DNA of 64,000 bases from an uncultured Ramlibacter sp. (GCF_936925435.1 NZ_CAKZHQ010000024.1:1-64000), one strand, 5' to 3'. Positions 17,534-28,058 are shown, counted from the stretch's first letter. Numbers and translations: made by a program. The notes: a model not told the origin generated them from the letters alone.

Positions 17534-18337
17534 ATGCCCCGTTTTGCCGCCAACCTGTCCATGCTTTACCCCGAGCTGGATTTCCTGGACCGCTTCCAGG
17601 CCGCCGCCCGCGACGGCTTCCAGGCCGTCGAATACCTCTTTCCCTACGCCTATGAGCCGGCCCAACTGGCGGCGCGGTTGCAGGCCAACGGCCTGCAGCA
17701 GGTGCTGTTCAACGCGCCGCCCGGCAACTGGGACGGCGGCGAGCGCGGCCTGGCCTGCCTGCCGGGGCGTGAAGAAGAGTTCCGCGAAGGCATCGCCAAG
17801 GCCCTGGTCTATGCCAAGGCGCTGGCGTGCCCGCGCATCCATGTGATGGCCGGTCTGGTGCCCGCCGGCATCGAGCGCGCCAGCGTGCGCCCCACCTATG
17901 TGGCCAACCTGCGCTGGGCCGCCGCTCAAGCCGCTGCCCAGGGTGTCGATGTGTTGATCGAGCCGATCAACACGCGCGACATCCCGGGCTTCTTCCTGAA
18001 CCGCCAGGACCATGCACACGAGCTGATCGACGAGATCGCCGCGGCCAACGTCAAGGTGCAGATGGACCTGTACCACTGCCAGGTGGTCGAGGGCGACATC
18101 GCCATGAAGATCCGCCAGTACCTGCCCACAGGGCGGGTCGGCCACTTCCAGATCGCCGGCGTGCCCCTGCGCCACGAGCCCGACCTGGGCGAGCTGAACT
18201 TCGCTTACCTGTTCGACGTGATCGATGAGGTGGCGGCGCAGTGCGATTGGCAGGGCTGGGTGGGCTGCGAGTACCGGCCGGCGCGCGGCGCCGTGGCCAA
18301 CGGCACCTCGGACGGCCTGGGCTGGATGAAGCGCTAG
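17534..18337 (+). CDS. otnI: 2-oxo-tetronate isomerase (hydroxypyruvate isomerase family)
   Basis: A 267-residue TIM-barrel sugar-phosphate isomerase-type protein that converts 2-oxo-tetronate to 3-oxo-tetronate ahead of OtnK. Metal ligands of the family appear as Glu in LIEPINTRD, Asp in VQMDLYHCQ, His in GHFQIAGVP, and Glu in GWVGCEYRP. Its close relative Hyi isomerises hydroxypyruvate; the operon favours OtnI. It ends with a 4-bp convergent overlap with the DUF421 gene. Confidence 0.92.
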   Translation: MPRFAANLSMLYPELDFLDRFQAAARDGFQAVEYLFPYAYEPAQLAARLQANGLQQVLFNAPPGNWDGGERGLACLPGREEEFREGIAKALVYAKALACPRIHVMAGLVPAGIERASVRPTYVANLRWAAAQAAAQGVDVLIEPINTRDIPGFFLNRQDHAHELIDEIAAANVKVQMDLYHCQVVEGDIAMKIRQYLPTGRVGHFQIAGVPLRHEPDLGELNFAYLFDVIDEVAAQCDWQGWVGCEYRPARGAVANGTSDGLGWMKR

Positions 18338-18819
18338 CTGGCGTTGGGCGCCGGTTGAGAGCGGCGCTTGAGGATGCTGATCTGGCCGTCCGTCTCCAGG
18401 AAGGCGCGGCCCATGTCCTGTAGCGTGCAGTCGTGTTCGCGCAGGGCTTCATCGAAATCGTCCCTGCTGACACGCTCGCGCTCCAGCACCGTGTCGAAGA
18501 CCTTGCCATCGCGTCCGAGCAGGACTGCGCTGCCTTCCACGGCCTGTTCGGCGCTTTTGCTGCGCGAGGTCAGCCAGGCCAGGCCCAGGTTCAGCACGAT
18601 CAGGGTGCTGGCGGAAATGAGGCCGCCGATCACAGAGTCGTCGCCGCCGCCCAGCGCGTTGGACACCGATTCGCTCAGCAGCACCACCACGATCAGGTCG
18701 AAGGGGGTGAACTGGCCGATGGTGCGTTTGCCCGAAAGCCGCACCAGGACCAGCAGGAACAGGTAGACCACGGCCGCGCGCAGCACGAATTCCCACCAGG
18801 GCAGCTGCATGTCCAGCAT
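18334..18819 (-). CDS. DUF421 (YetF-type) membrane protein
   Basis: A 161-residue protein with three N-terminal membrane segments (about 7-30, 40-62, 63-82; [18 protein letters not shown] first) and a cytoplasmic alpha/beta domain containing [19 protein letters not shown] and [17 protein letters not shown]. This is the DUF421/YetF layout. Family function is poorly known (linked to spore germination and stress in Firmicutes). Not linked functionally to the tetronate operon it converges on. Confidence 0.85.
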   Translation of the reverse strand: MLDMQLPWWEFVLRAAVVYLFLLVLVRLSGKRTIGQFTPFDLIVVVLLSESVSNALGGGDDSVIGGLISASTLIVLNLGLAWLTSRSKSAEQAVEGSAVLLGRDGKVFDTVLERERVSRDDFDEALREHDCTLQDMGRAFLETDGQISILKRRSQPAPNAS

Positions 18820-18839
18820 GGGTGTTGCGGCCGCGCCGC

Positions 18840-19031
18840 TCAGACCATCACGACGTCGCTGCCATCGAGCAGTTGCTCGACGCGGGCGGCGCTGGTGCCG
18901 ACCTTGGCGACCGCCTTGCGCAATTGCTCCGGGTTACAGCCGAAGCGCTTGCTCCACCAGGTGACCTCGCGCGGGTCGGCCAGCTCAATCTGGTCGCGTT
19001 GCGCGGGCACTGTCTCAAACACATAGGCCAT
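18840..19031 (-). CDS. DUF3606 small protein
   Basis: A 63-residue protein matching the DUF3606 pattern: DQIELADPREVTWWSKRFGC, then QLRKAVAKVGTSAARVEQLL. The ATG at 19029-19031 is chosen because GGAG lies 9 bases before it; an upstream in-frame ATG at 19109 would add 26 basic residues without family support. Its function is unknown. It lies 20 bp before the DUF421 start in the same orientation and may share its transcript. Confidence 0.78.
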   Translation of the reverse strand: MAYVFETVPAQRDQIELADPREVTWWSKRFGCNPEQLRKAVAKVGTSAARVEQLLDGSDVVMV

Positions 19032-19131
19032 GGCCTGGATCTCCACTTTCTTGATGCAGCGATTGGACAGCCGCGCCAGCCCCGGCCCTGCCCGCCGACT
19101 CCGCGACACGCTGTCGTCCGGCTCCTACTGC

Positions 19132-19186
19132 GCTATAAATATCATAGCTACTCAGGAAGGTTTTACGGGGGCTAGAGGCTGATTTG
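19132..19186 (+). repeat. Dispersed ~55-bp repeat, copy 3
   Basis: The clearest copy: GCTATAAATATCATAGC at the 5' end and ACGGGGGCTAGAGGCTGATT at the 3' end. It is intergenic, between the DUF3606 gene and the hybrid histidine kinase. Confidence 0.75.
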
Positions 19187-19252
19187 TCTTGGGCCAGGGG
19201 CGAGGCGGCGGGGCCGGCCGGGTGTGCCAGAGCACGGCTGTACTACGATGGC

Positions 19253-22200
19253 ATGCCCATGGCCCAGCACGACTTCTCCACGCTCTTCGAATTGCTGCCG
19301 ATCGGTGCCTACCGCACCGACGCCAACGGCGTGCAGTTGCGTGCCAACCGTGCCATGGTGCAGCTGTTTGGCTACGAGTCCGAGGAGCAGATGCTGAGCC
19401 TGCCCAAGGCGCACGCCGGTGGTTGGTATGCCCAGCCCGGGCGGCGGGCGCAGTTCCGGGCGCTGCTCGAAGCCCAGGGCGTGGTGCGCGACTTCGTCTC
19501 CGAGTTACGCCGCCGCGACAACGGTGAGCCGTTCTGGATCAGCGAGAACGCCCACCTGGTGCGCGACAGCGAAGGACGGGTTCTTTACCACGAGGGCACG
19601 ATCGAGGATGTAACGGCCCGGGTGCACGCCGAGCAGGCCGCGCTGGCGGCCGGCGAGCTGCTGCGCGAACGCACCGAGGCGCTGCAGCTGACGCTGGACA
19701 ACGCCGGCCGCGGCATCGTGCGCATGGACGCCGAGGGCAAGGTGGTGCTGTACAACCGCCGTTTCCTGGAGGTGCTGGAACTGCCCGAGGCGCTGCTGGC
19801 GCAGCGGCCGCTGATGCGCGACGTGATCGCCTTCCAGGAGGCGCGCGGCGACTTCAGCGAGAACAGCGAGCTGCCCGGCGTGGACGTGATGCCGCGGATC
19901 TTCCGCGACCCCAGGGACCCCGGCCACTTCGACACCGGCGGCAGCTACCTGCGCCGCACCCGCGCCGGCCTGGTGCTGGAGATCGCCACCCTGGCCCTGC
20001 CCGATGGCGGCCTGGTGCGCACGTATTCGGACGTCACCGCCTACTATGAGGCCCAGCGCCAGCTGGCCGAGAAAAGCCGCACGCTGCAGATCACCATGGA
20101 CAGCATGAGCCAGGGCATCGCCACCATCGACGCCAGCGGCCGCTGCATCAGCTCCAACCGCCGGGTCCAGGAGCTGTTGGACCTGCCGGCCGCGCTGATG
20201 GCCAGCCAGCCGACCATGGAGGAGCTGGTGCGCTTCCAGGTCGAGCGCGGCGACCTGGGCCCCAATTTCGACCAGGTGGATGCGGTGGCGCGCGGCTACG
20301 TGGCGCAGGGGGGCCAGACCCCACCCATCCAGGGACCGCAGACCTATCTGCGCAGGACCCGCGACGGCCGCACGCTGGAGGTCAAGACCCAGCCACTGCC
20401 CGAGGGCGGCGTGGTGCGCACCTTCACCGACGTGAGCGACTATGCGCAGACCCAGGAGGCGCTCACTGAAAAGAGCCGCATCCTGCAGATCACACTGGAC
20501 AGCATGAGCCAGGGCATCGTGAGCATCGACCGCCACGGCCGCACCGTCATGTCCAACCGCAGGCACCAGCAGCTGCTGGGCCTGCCGGAAGAACTGCTGG
20601 CCACAGGGCCCTCCCTGGAAGAGCTGGTCCACTTCCAGATCGAGCGCGGTGACTTCGGCGAGAACTTCAGCTTTGCCGATGCCATTGCCAGGGGCTATGT
20701 GGCTGTCAGCGCCGACATGCCGCCGGTGCTTGGCCCGGAGACTTACCTGCGCAAGGGCTACGGTGGGCGGACGCTGGAGGTCAAGACCCTGCCCCTGCCC
20801 GATGGCGGGGTGGTGCGCACCTTCACCGACATGACCGACTACATGCTGGCCCAGGAGGCGCTGTCGCAGAAGCAGGCCCAACTCAGCGCGCTGATCAACA
20901 ACATCCCGGACCGCATCTGGCTCAAGGACACCGAGGGTGTCTACCGGCTGTCCAATCCGGCGCACCTGCGCCAGCACGGTTTCACCGATGCCAGCCAGGT
21001 GGTGGGCAAGACCGCGGCCCAATTGTTCGGTGGGCCGGACGGCGCGCACTACAGCCGTTCCGACCAGGACGCGATGGCCTCGGCGCGGCCGATGGTCTAT
21101 GAGGACGAACTGGTCAACCAGGTGACCGGCGAGACGGAGTACTTCGAGCTGGTCAAGGTAGCGATGCGCGACGACGCCGGCCAGTGCATCGGCCTGCTGG
21201 GCATTGCCCGCGACATCACGGCGCGCAAGGAGACCGAGGCGGCCCTGATCGCGGCGCGCGACGCCGCCGAGGCCGGCAACCGCGCCAAGGCCGAGTTCCT
21301 GGCCAACATGAGCCATGAGATCCGCACGCCGATGAACGCGGTCATCGGCATGAGCGAACTGCTGCTGGACACGCCGCTGACCCCGGCCCAGCACGAATTC
21401 GCCGAAACCATCCGCACCAGCGGCGACGCCCTGCTGGTGCTGATCAACGACATTCTGGATTTTTCCAAGATCGAGTCGGGCCACCTCGAGCTCGAGCGCG
21501 TGCCGGTGAATCTGGCCGAGTGCGTGGAAAGCGCGCTGGACATCACCAGCGGCGCGGCCACGGCCAAGGGCCTGGAACTGCTGTACTGGATCGAGGACGG
21601 TGTGCCGCGCAATGTCTACGGCGACATGACGCGCCTACGCCAGGTGCTGACCAATCTGGTCAACAATGCCGTCAAATTCACCGCGCAGGGCGAGGTGGTG
21701 GTGACGCTGGCACGCCGTGAGGCGGCCGACGGCACCCCCCTGTTGTCCTGCTCGGTGCGTGACACCGGCATCGGCATTCCGGACGACCGGCTGCATCGCC
21801 TGTTCCAGGTCTTCAGCCAGGTCGACACCTCGACCACGCGCCAGTTCGGCGGCACCGGCCTGGGCCTGGCGATCTGCCGCCGGCTGGTCGAGCTGATGGG
21901 CGGGCGCATCTGGGTGGACTCGCAGGCCGGCCAGGGCTCGGACTTCCAGTTCGAGATTCCTTTGCAGGCCGTTCCCTCCGGTCCCATTGCCTTCCAGGGC
22001 CGGCAGGCCGCCAGCCTGGCCGGGCGGCGCGTGCTGCTGGTCGACGACAACGCCACCAACCGCCAGATCCTGGGCCTGCAGACCAGCCGCTGGGGCATGC
22101 AGGCGCGCGCCGCCGCATCGGGGCGCGAAGCCCTGGACTGGCTGGACGGCGGCGAGGTTTTCGACTGCGCCATCATCGATGTGCAGATGCCCGGCATGGA

Positions 22201-22843
22201 CGGCTACATGCTGGCGGCCGAACTGCGCAAGCGCTTCGACCCGGCCCAGCTGCCAGTGCTGGCCCTGACCTCCCTGGGCGACGGCGGCACGCAGTTCGCG
22301 GGCCTGGGCCTGGCCCGCACGCTGAGCAAGCCAACCAAGCCGCAGGTGCTGTTCGAGGCCCTCACCAACCTGTTCGAGCGGCCGACCGCGTCGGTCACCA
22401 CTGCGGCAGCGCTGTTGCCGGCGCGGCCACGGGTGGCGCCGGAGACCCCGCTGCGGCTCTTGCTGGCCGAAGACAACCCTGTCAACCAGCGGGTGGCGGC
22501 GCTGATCCTCAGCGGCCTGGGCTACGAGCTGCAGGTGGTGGCCGATGGCCAGCAGGCGCTGGACGCGGTGGCCGCGGCGCAGGCCGAGGCACCCTTTGAC
22601 GTGGTGCTGATGGACGTGCAGATGCCAGTGATGGACGGGCTGGAGGCCAGCCGCCGCCTGGTGGCGCTCTCCCCGGTGGGCCAGCGGCCCTGGATCATCG
22701 CCATGACCGCCAATGCCATGGAGGGCGACCGCGAGGTCTGCCTGGCAGCCGGCATGGACGACTACCTGAGCAAGCCGATCCGCGCCGCCGCGGTGGTCGA
22801 TGCCCTGCGGCGCGCCGTGGCCGGCCGCGCCGCGCGCGGCTAG
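19253..22843 (+). CDS. Multi-PAS hybrid sensor histidine kinase with two receiver domains
   Basis: A 1196-residue soluble hybrid kinase. In order: an N-terminal PAS (about 8-125); three tandem, clearly homologous PAS_7-like modules (about 140-270, 270-400, 400-530) each with an LDSMSQGI(V/A)-type start and an EELV.FQ.ERGD block; another PAS (about 540-660, [17 protein letters not shown]); HisKA with phospho-acceptor His688 in SHEIRTPMN; HATPase ([20 protein letters not shown]); REC1 with Asp976 ([11 protein letters not shown]); REC2 with Asp1121 ([11 protein letters not shown]). There is no Hpt domain or membrane segment. The ATG at 19253 is chosen; 19259 is also possible. No cognate regulator is adjacent, so the output partner is unknown. 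Confidence 0.93.
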   Translation: MPMAQHDFSTLFELLPIGAYRTDANGVQLRANRAMVQLFGYESEEQMLSLPKAHAGGWYAQPGRRAQFRALLEAQGVVRDFVSELRRRDNGEPFWISENAHLVRDSEGRVLYHEGTIEDVTARVHAEQAALAAGELLRERTEALQLTLDNAGRGIVRMDAEGKVVLYNRRFLEVLELPEALLAQRPLMRDVIAFQEARGDFSENSELPGVDVMPRIFRDPRDPGHFDTGGSYLRRTRAGLVLEIATLALPDGGLVRTYSDVTAYYEAQRQLAEKSRTLQITMDSMSQGIATIDASGRCISSNRRVQELLDLPAALMASQPTMEELVRFQVERGDLGPNFDQVDAVARGYVAQGGQTPPIQGPQTYLRRTRDGRTLEVKTQPLPEGGVVRTFTDVSDYAQTQEALTEKSRILQITLDSMSQGIVSIDRHGRTVMSNRRHQQLLGLPEELLATGPSLEELVHFQIERGDFGENFSFADAIARGYVAVSADMPPVLGPETYLRKGYGGRTLEVKTLPLPDGGVVRTFTDMTDYMLAQEALSQKQAQLSALINNIPDRIWLKDTEGVYRLSNPAHLRQHGFTDASQVVGKTAAQLFGGPDGAHYSRSDQDAMASARPMVYEDELVNQVTGETEYFELVKVAMRDDAGQCIGLLGIARDITARKETEAALIAARDAAEAGNRAKAEFLANMSHEIRTPMNAVIGMSELLLDTPLTPAQHEFAETIRTSGDALLVLINDILDFSKIESGHLELERVPVNLAECVESALDITSGAATAKGLELLYWIEDGVPRNVYGDMTRLRQVLTNLVNNAVKFTAQGEVVVTLARREAADGTPLLSCSVRDTGIGIPDDRLHRLFQVFSQVDTSTTRQFGGTGLGLAICRRLVELMGGRIWVDSQAGQGSDFQFEIPLQAVPSGPIAFQGRQAASLAGRRVLLVDDNATNRQILGLQTSRWGMQARAAASGREALDWLDGGEVFDCAIIDVQMPGMDGYMLAAELRKRFDPAQLPVLALTSLGDGGTQFAGLGLARTLSKPTKPQVLFEALTNLFERPTASVTTAAALLPARPRVAPETPLRLLLAEDNPVNQRVAALILSGLGYELQVVADGQQALDAVAAAQAEAPFDVVLMDVQMPVMDGLEASRRLVALSPVGQRPWIIAMTANAMEGDREVCLAAGMDDYLSKPIRAAAVVDALRRAVAGRAARG

Positions 22844-23595
22844 GCCAGGCGCCGCAGCAGCGCCATCGCAGCGGCCGGCGCCCTTTCCTTGGCGCCGTTG
22901 ATGAAATAGATGAAGACCTCGCGCGGCCGGCTGCCGCCGGCCCAGGCCCGCGCGCCCTGCGCCCAGGCCTCGATCGCCTCAGGTGGGTAGCCGGTGGGGA
23001 TGTGGGGCTCGCTGCGCATCAGGCGCAGGTAGGCGAAATCGGCGCTGGCATCGGCGATGGCCGGGAACTTGGGCGAGTCGGTGTGCACCGGCACGCAGCC
23101 GTAGCGGCGCGCCAGCGCCAGGAAGGCCGGTGTGGCGAAGCTCTCGTGGCGCACGTCCAGCGCGTGGCGCAGCGGCCGGCCCTCCACCTCCTTGGGCAGC
23201 AGGGCCAGGAAGGCCTCGAAGTCCTGCGGCTCGAACTGCTTGGTCGGCATGAACTGCCAGACGATGGGCCCGAGCTTGTCACCCAGTTCGGCGATGCCGC
23301 TGTCGGTGAAGCGCAGGATGGATTCGCCGGCGGCCGCCAGCACGCGGCGGTTGGTGGCAAAGCGGTTGGCCTTGAGCGAGAACACGAAGCCATCGGGCGT
23401 CTCGTCGCGCCACTTGGCGAAGGTCGACGGCCCGAAGCTGCTGTAGTAGGTGCCGTTGACCTCGATGCTGGTCAGCTGCCGGCTGGCATGGTGCAGCTCC
23501 TTGCTGTGCGGCAGGCCGGCAGGATAGAAGTTGTCGCGCCAGGGCTCGAAGGTCCAGCCGCCGATCCCGACCCGGATGCGTTGAGTGTGGCTCAT
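22840..23595 (-). CDS. DUF72 family protein
   Basis: A 251-residue TIM-barrel-like protein of the DUF72/YecE family: IRVGIGGWTFEPWRDNFYP at the start, TSIEVNGTYYSSFG, FSLKANRF, and DVRHESF in the second half. No confirmed activity for the family. It converges on the hybrid kinase with a 4-bp overlap and is divergent from the M20 peptidase. Confidence 0.88.
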   Translation of the reverse strand: MSHTQRIRVGIGGWTFEPWRDNFYPAGLPHSKELHHASRQLTSIEVNGTYYSSFGPSTFAKWRDETPDGFVFSLKANRFATNRRVLAAAGESILRFTDSGIAELGDKLGPIVWQFMPTKQFEPQDFEAFLALLPKEVEGRPLRHALDVRHESFATPAFLALARRYGCVPVHTDSPKFPAIADASADFAYLRLMRSEPHIPTGYPPEAIEAWAQGARAWAGGSRPREVFIYFINGAKERAPAAAMALLRRLA

Positions 23596-23687
23596 CGTTG
23601 TGCTCCCGCTATTACACGCACTCTAGCGCGGCCCGCAGCGCCGGCGTACAGTGGCTGCACGTTTTTGCTGACAGAAAAGAGAACCCC

Positions 23688-25160
23688 ATGAACGCCCCCC
23701 TGCACAAAGAACTGCCTGCCGGCATGCTCGACGCCGCCGCCGCCCTGTCCCACGCCACCGAGCAATGGGACCGCGACATCGTCAAACAGCTGACCGACTA
23801 CATCGCCATCCCGGCCAAGTCGCCGGGCTTCGACAAGGACTGGGCCCAGCACGGCCACATCGACACCGTGATGCGCAATGCCGCGGCCTGGGTCGAGGCG
23901 CAAAAGGTCGAGGGCCTGAAGCTGGAGATCGTGCGTCTGGAAGGCCGCACGCCGGTGCTGTTCTTCGAGATTCCTGCCACCCGGGCTGGCAGCACCGAGA
24001 CCGTGCTGATGTACGGCCATCTGGACAAGCAGCCGGAGTTCAACGGCTGGCGCAACGACCTGGGCCCGTGGACGCCCAAGTACGAGGACGGCAAGCTGTA
24101 CGGCCGCGGCGGCGCCGACGACGGTTATGCAGTCTATGCCAGCATCGCCGCCGTCCAGGCCCTGAAGGCGCAGAAGCTGGCGCACCCGCGCATCGTCGGC
24201 CTGGTCGAGACCTGCGAGGAGTCGGGCTCCTACGACCTGCTGCCGTATGTGGACGCGCTGCGCAGCCGCCTGGGCGAGGTCGGCCTGGTCATCTGCCTGG
24301 ATTCGGGCGCCGGCAACTACGACCAGCTGTGGCTGACCACCTCGCTGCGCGGCATGGCCAGCGGCACGCTCAAGGTCCAGATCCTCACCGAGGGCGTGCA
24401 TTCGGGCGACGCCTCGGGCCTGGTGCCCTCGAGCTTTCGCATCATGCGCCAGGTGCTGGACCGGCTGGAAGACAGCAAGACCGGCACGCTGCTGCCGCAA
24501 AGCTTTCACTGCGAGATCCCGGCCGAGCGCGCGGCCCAGGCCGCGGCCACGGCCGCGATCCTGGGCGACGAGGTCTACAAGCGCTTCCCCTGGGCCCACT
24601 ACGACTGCGGCGGCTCGACCAGCTTCGCCCTGCCCACCACCACCGATCCGACCCAGGCTCTCCTCAACCGCACCTGGACGCCGACCCTGTCGGTGACCGG
24701 CGCCGAGGGCTTCCCGGCGCTGCAGGACGCGGGCAACGTGCTGCGGCCCTACACCGCCTTCAAACTGTCGCTGCGCCTGCCGCCCCTGGTCGACGCCGGC
24801 CAGGCGGTGCAGGAGCTCAAGGCCCTGCTGGAAGACAACGCGCCCTACCAGGCCAAGGTGACCTTCGAGAGCAATGGCGGCGCCACCGGCTGGAACGCGC
24901 CGGTAACGGCGCCCTGGTTCGAGCAGGCCCTGCATGCGTCGTCGCAGGCGCATTTCGGCGCGCCCTGCGGCTACATAGGCCAGGGCGGCACCATCCCGCT
25001 GATGAACATGCTCAGCGCCGGCTTTCCCAAGGCGCAGATGATGGTCTGCGGCGTTCTGGGCCCCAAGAGCAATGCCCACGGCCCCAATGAGTTCCTGCAC
25101 GTGCCCTATGCGAAGAAGCTGACCGCTGCGGTGGCCGAAGTCATTGCCCGCATGCCCTGA
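23688..25160 (+). CDS. M20 family metallopeptidase
   Basis: A 490-residue di-zinc peptidase of the M20 (ArgE/DapE/CPG2/carnosinase-like) family. Metal and catalytic residues are visible: His-Asp in YGHLDKQPE, Asp in GRGGADDGY, the Glu pair in ETCEESGS, Asp in CLDSGAGN, and a C-terminal His in SNAHGPNEF. A dimerisation domain lies between (about 215-385). The substrate is probably a dipeptide or N-acyl amino acid and cannot be narrowed. Start is the ATG at 23688. Confidence 0.9.
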   Translation: MNAPLHKELPAGMLDAAAALSHATEQWDRDIVKQLTDYIAIPAKSPGFDKDWAQHGHIDTVMRNAAAWVEAQKVEGLKLEIVRLEGRTPVLFFEIPATRAGSTETVLMYGHLDKQPEFNGWRNDLGPWTPKYEDGKLYGRGGADDGYAVYASIAAVQALKAQKLAHPRIVGLVETCEESGSYDLLPYVDALRSRLGEVGLVICLDSGAGNYDQLWLTTSLRGMASGTLKVQILTEGVHSGDASGLVPSSFRIMRQVLDRLEDSKTGTLLPQSFHCEIPAERAAQAAATAAILGDEVYKRFPWAHYDCGGSTSFALPTTTDPTQALLNRTWTPTLSVTGAEGFPALQDAGNVLRPYTAFKLSLRLPPLVDAGQAVQELKALLEDNAPYQAKVTFESNGGATGWNAPVTAPWFEQALHASSQAHFGAPCGYIGQGGTIPLMNMLSAGFPKAQMMVCGVLGPKSNAHGPNEFLHVPYAKKLTAAVAEVIARMP

Positions 25161-25276
25161 GCAAGATGTAACTTTTTGCATATAAGCGCAGCAATTTGTT
25201 GCGCTGGTCGGCGCCGGAGCGCCGCTGATCCGCGATGGATTGCAAGGCCGTCCCACCTCGGCTCAAGATTACGGCA

Positions 25277-26122
25277 ATGACGGTCAGCAGCTCAACCCTC
25301 TCCACTTTCACGGCCAGCGATGGCGACAACCTGGCTGTCCAGGACTGGTCGGTCCCCGAGGACTTGCCGGTGCGGGGGGTGGTGCTGGTGGTGCACGGCC
25401 TGGGCGAACACGCTGGCCGCTACGAGTTGGTCGCCCGACGCCTGACCAGCTGGGGTTTTGCCGTGCGCGGCTATGACCAGTATGGCCATGGCGAATCCGG
25501 CGGCAAGCGCGGCGCGCTGCCCGCCCGCGGCCGGCTGATCGAGGACCTGACCGACGTGGTGGACAGCGTGCGCCACCGCATGCCCGATGGCCTGCCGCTG
25601 ATCCTGCTGGGCCACAGCATGGGGGGCCTGGTGGCCAGCTGCTTCGTCGCGCTGCGGCGGCGCCCGATCGACGCCCTGGTGCTGTCCTCGCCGGTGCTCA
25701 ACCCGGGCCTGAACCGGCTGCAAAAACTGCTGCTGGCCATCCTGCCGCGCATCGCCCCCAACCTGACGGTGGGCAATGGCCTGGACCCCAATCTCATTTC
25801 GCACGACCCGGCGGTGGTGCAGGCCTACAAGGACGATCCGCGCGTGCACGACCGGATCTCCGGCGCCTTGGCGCGCTTCATTGCCGATGGCGGGCCGATG
25901 GTGGTCCAGCGAGCACCCAAGTGGACGGTGCCGACCCTGTTGATGTATGCCGGCAGCGATGGCCTGGTCAACCCGCAAGGCAGCCGCGACTTCGCCGCCG
26001 CCGCGCCCAGTGAGTTGCTGACAGCGCGCTGCTTCGATGACCTCTTCCACGAGATCTTCAACGAGGCCGACCCCGAGCCGGTGTTCGACTGCCTCAGGGC
26101 GTGGCTGGACGCGCGCTTCTGA
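25277..26122 (+). CDS. Alpha/beta hydrolase of the monoacylglycerol lipase/lysophospholipase type
   Basis: A 281-residue Hydrolase_4 protein. The oxyanion region is LVVHGLGEHAGRY, the nucleophile Ser is in GHSMGG, the acid is Asp in YAGSDGLVNP, and the base is His in LFHEIFNE. Relatives cleave monoacylglycerols or lysophospholipids. The ATG at 25277 fits the family start; an in-frame ATG at 25235 would add 14 residues, and neither has a clear ribosome site. The 3' end overlaps the convergent MFS gene by 29 bp. Confidence 0.88.
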   Translation: MTVSSSTLSTFTASDGDNLAVQDWSVPEDLPVRGVVLVVHGLGEHAGRYELVARRLTSWGFAVRGYDQYGHGESGGKRGALPARGRLIEDLTDVVDSVRHRMPDGLPLILLGHSMGGLVASCFVALRRRPIDALVLSSPVLNPGLNRLQKLLLAILPRIAPNLTVGNGLDPNLISHDPAVVQAYKDDPRVHDRISGALARFIADGGPMVVQRAPKWTVPTLLMYAGSDGLVNPQGSRDFAAAAPSELLTARCFDDLFHEIFNEADPEPVFDCLRAWLDARF

Positions 26123-27269
26123 GCTTGCGCCAGAGCCAGAGCAGGCCGGCGCCGGTCAGCGCCACCGGCAGCAGCGAGCCGTAATTGAGCAAGGTCCAGC
26201 CCTGGGTCGTGACCAGCACGCCCGAGGCCAGCGAGCTTACGGCCAGCGTGGCCATCACGAAGAAGTTCAGCGCGCCCTGCGCGCGGTCGCGTTCCTCCGG
26301 CCGGTAGGTCGACAGCGACAGCGTCGTGCTGCCGGTGAACAGGAAGTTCCAGCCCACGCCCAGCAGCAGCAGCGCCAGGGTGAACTGCTGCAGCTGCACA
26401 CCTGACAGGGCCACCAGGATGCAGGCGAAGTTCAGGGCCACGCCCACGCCCATCACCGGCAGTGGGCCGAAGCGCTTGATCAGGTGGCCGGTGAAAAAGC
26501 CCGGCGCGAACATGCCCAGCACATGCCACTCCAGCACGAAGGCGGCGTCGGCAAACGGCAGGCCGCACTGCTGCATGGCCAGCGGTGTCGCCGCCATCAG
26601 CAGGTTCATCACGCCGAAGCCCAGGGCGCCCGACGCCGCGGCGACGATGAAGACTGGCTGGCGCATGATCTGCGCCAGCGGCCGCCCGCCCTGGGACGCG
26701 CTTTGCGCCGGCGCAGGCGCGAACCGGATGAAGGCCATCAGCAGCATGGCCAGCAGGGCGACGCCGGCCAGCGCGGCATAGGCGCCGGCGAAGGGCGCGG
26801 CCGTCAGGTCGCGCGTGCGGGCCGCCAGGTTGGGCCCGAGCACGGCGCCCAGCAGGCCACCGGCCATCACCAGCGACACGGCCTTCTCGCGCGTCGCCGG
26901 CGCGGTCAGTTCGGCGGCGGCAAAGCGGTACAGGCCGGCGTTGGCGTTGTAATAGCCGGCCACCAGGGTGGCAAAGCACAGCAGCCAGAAGTCGCGGCTC
27001 CAGGCGGCCCAGGCGCACAGCAAGGCGGCCAGCACGGCCACGGCCAGACCCGACAGGAACGAGGCCTTGCGGCCGAAGCGTTGCTGGACCCGGGCCACCG
27101 GGCCGGTGGCCAGCGCGCCGCCCAGCACATAGCCCATCACCGGCAGCGTCGCCATCCAGCCCAGCGGCGCCAGCGCCAGCCCGACCAGGCCGTTGATGGC
27201 GATGAATGTGACGTTGTTGGTCAGGAACAGGCCCTGGCAGATTGCCAGCAGCCAGAGGTTGCGGTTCAT
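26094..27269 (-). CDS. MFS transporter
   Basis: A 391-residue major facilitator with 12 hydrophobic segments. The loop 2-3 motif appears as RVQQRFGRKASFLSGL (residues ~60-75), typical of drug/H+ and sugar MFS proteins, and there is a long central loop near 190-205. The substrate is unknown. The start ATG (27267-27269) overlaps the rsmE stop, so it is translated after rsmE from one transcript. Confidence 0.88.
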   Translation of the reverse strand: MNRNLWLLAICQGLFLTNNVTFIAINGLVGLALAPLGWMATLPVMGYVLGGALATGPVARVQQRFGRKASFLSGLAVAVLAALLCAWAAWSRDFWLLCFATLVAGYYNANAGLYRFAAAELTAPATREKAVSLVMAGGLLGAVLGPNLAARTRDLTAAPFAGAYAALAGVALLAMLLMAFIRFAPAPAQSASQGGRPLAQIMRQPVFIVAAASGALGFGVMNLLMAATPLAMQQCGLPFADAAFVLEWHVLGMFAPGFFTGHLIKRFGPLPVMGVGVALNFACILVALSGVQLQQFTLALLLLGVGWNFLFTGSTTLSLSTYRPEERDRAQGALNFFVMATLAVSSLASGVLVTTQGWTLLNYGSLLPVALTGAGLLWLWRKLRSARPATP

Positions 27270-27982
27270 GCGGCGCCCAGGGTGAGCGCGGCCAGAACGG
27301 CCAGCGGCGCGGTTTCGGCGCGCAGCACGCGCGCACCGAGCGTGACGGGTGCGAAGCCGTGCCGCTGCGCGGCCTGCTCCTCCTGGGGGCTCAGCCCGCC
27401 TTCGGGGCCGGACAGCACCAGCACGGGCCCCGTGCCAGAGGCCGCATCGGCCAGCGTGCGCGACTGCGTCTGCAGGGACAGCACCAGCCGCGTGGCCTGC
27501 GGCGCGCTGGCGCACCAGGCGGCCAGGTCCGTGGGGGCATGGATGGCGGGCACGCGGTTGCGGCCGCACTGCTCGCAGGCGGCGATGGCGACGCCCTGCC
27601 AATGGGCCTGCTTCTTGGCGGCGCGCTCGCCGGCCAGGCGCAGCACGCTGCGCTCGGCCAACAGGGGCTGGATGGAGGCCACGCCCAGCTCAGTGGCCTT
27701 TTCGACCAGCCAGTCCATGCGCTCGTTGGCCGGCATGCCCAGCGCCAGATGGATGGCGCGCGGCGCCTCGCGCTCGATGGCCTGGTGGGCGCCGATCTGC
27801 ACGGCCACGTTGCTGCGGCCCATCTGGGTGATGACGGCCTCCCACTGCCCGCCTTCGCCGTTGAACAGCGTCAGCGCCTGGCCGGGTTGCATGCGCAGCA
27901 CCTGGACATGGCGCGCCGCGCCGGCGGGCAGGTCGAGCGTGGCACCGGTCTGCAGGGCTGCCGGGCAGTGAAAACGGGGCAT
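27266..27982 (-). CDS. rsmE: 16S rRNA (uracil-1498-N3)-methyltransferase
   Basis: A 238-residue SPOUT-class methyltransferase that methylates U1498 in helix 44 of 16S rRNA. An N-terminal PUA-like domain (about 1-70, with HVQVLRM) is followed by the knotted SPOUT domain with KATELGVASI, ERS, SGPEGGLSPQEE and LGARVLRAETAPL, the SAM-binding knot signature. Typical length. It heads a two-gene transcript with the MFS transporter. Confidence 0.94.
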   Translation of the reverse strand: MPRFHCPAALQTGATLDLPAGAARHVQVLRMQPGQALTLFNGEGGQWEAVITQMGRSNVAVQIGAHQAIEREAPRAIHLALGMPANERMDWLVEKATELGVASIQPLLAERSVLRLAGERAAKKQAHWQGVAIAACEQCGRNRVPAIHAPTDLAAWCASAPQATRLVLSLQTQSRTLADAASGTGPVLVLSGPEGGLSPQEEQAAQRHGFAPVTLGARVLRAETAPLAVLAALTLGAA

Positions 27983-27999
27983 GGTGCTCAGTCCCGGAG

Positions 28000-28055
28000 G
28001 CTATCAAATTGATAGCTGTACAGGCCCATTGGACGCGGGTTTTGGGCCGAATTTG
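28000..28055 (+). repeat. Dispersed ~55-bp repeat, copy 4
   Basis: The 5' part GCTATCAAATTGATAGC is a near-perfect palindrome; the 3' part is GGACGCGGGTTTTGGGCCGA. It fills the gap between the start of rsmE and the stop of amgK (28059). Confidence 0.7.
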
Positions 28056-28058
28056 ACA

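Noticed and set aside
25186..25206. An imperfect palindrome (GCGCAGCAA/TTGTTGCGC) before the alpha/beta hydrolase gene
   Set aside because: It has a mismatch, no T run and no second copy, so neither operator nor terminator can be supported.
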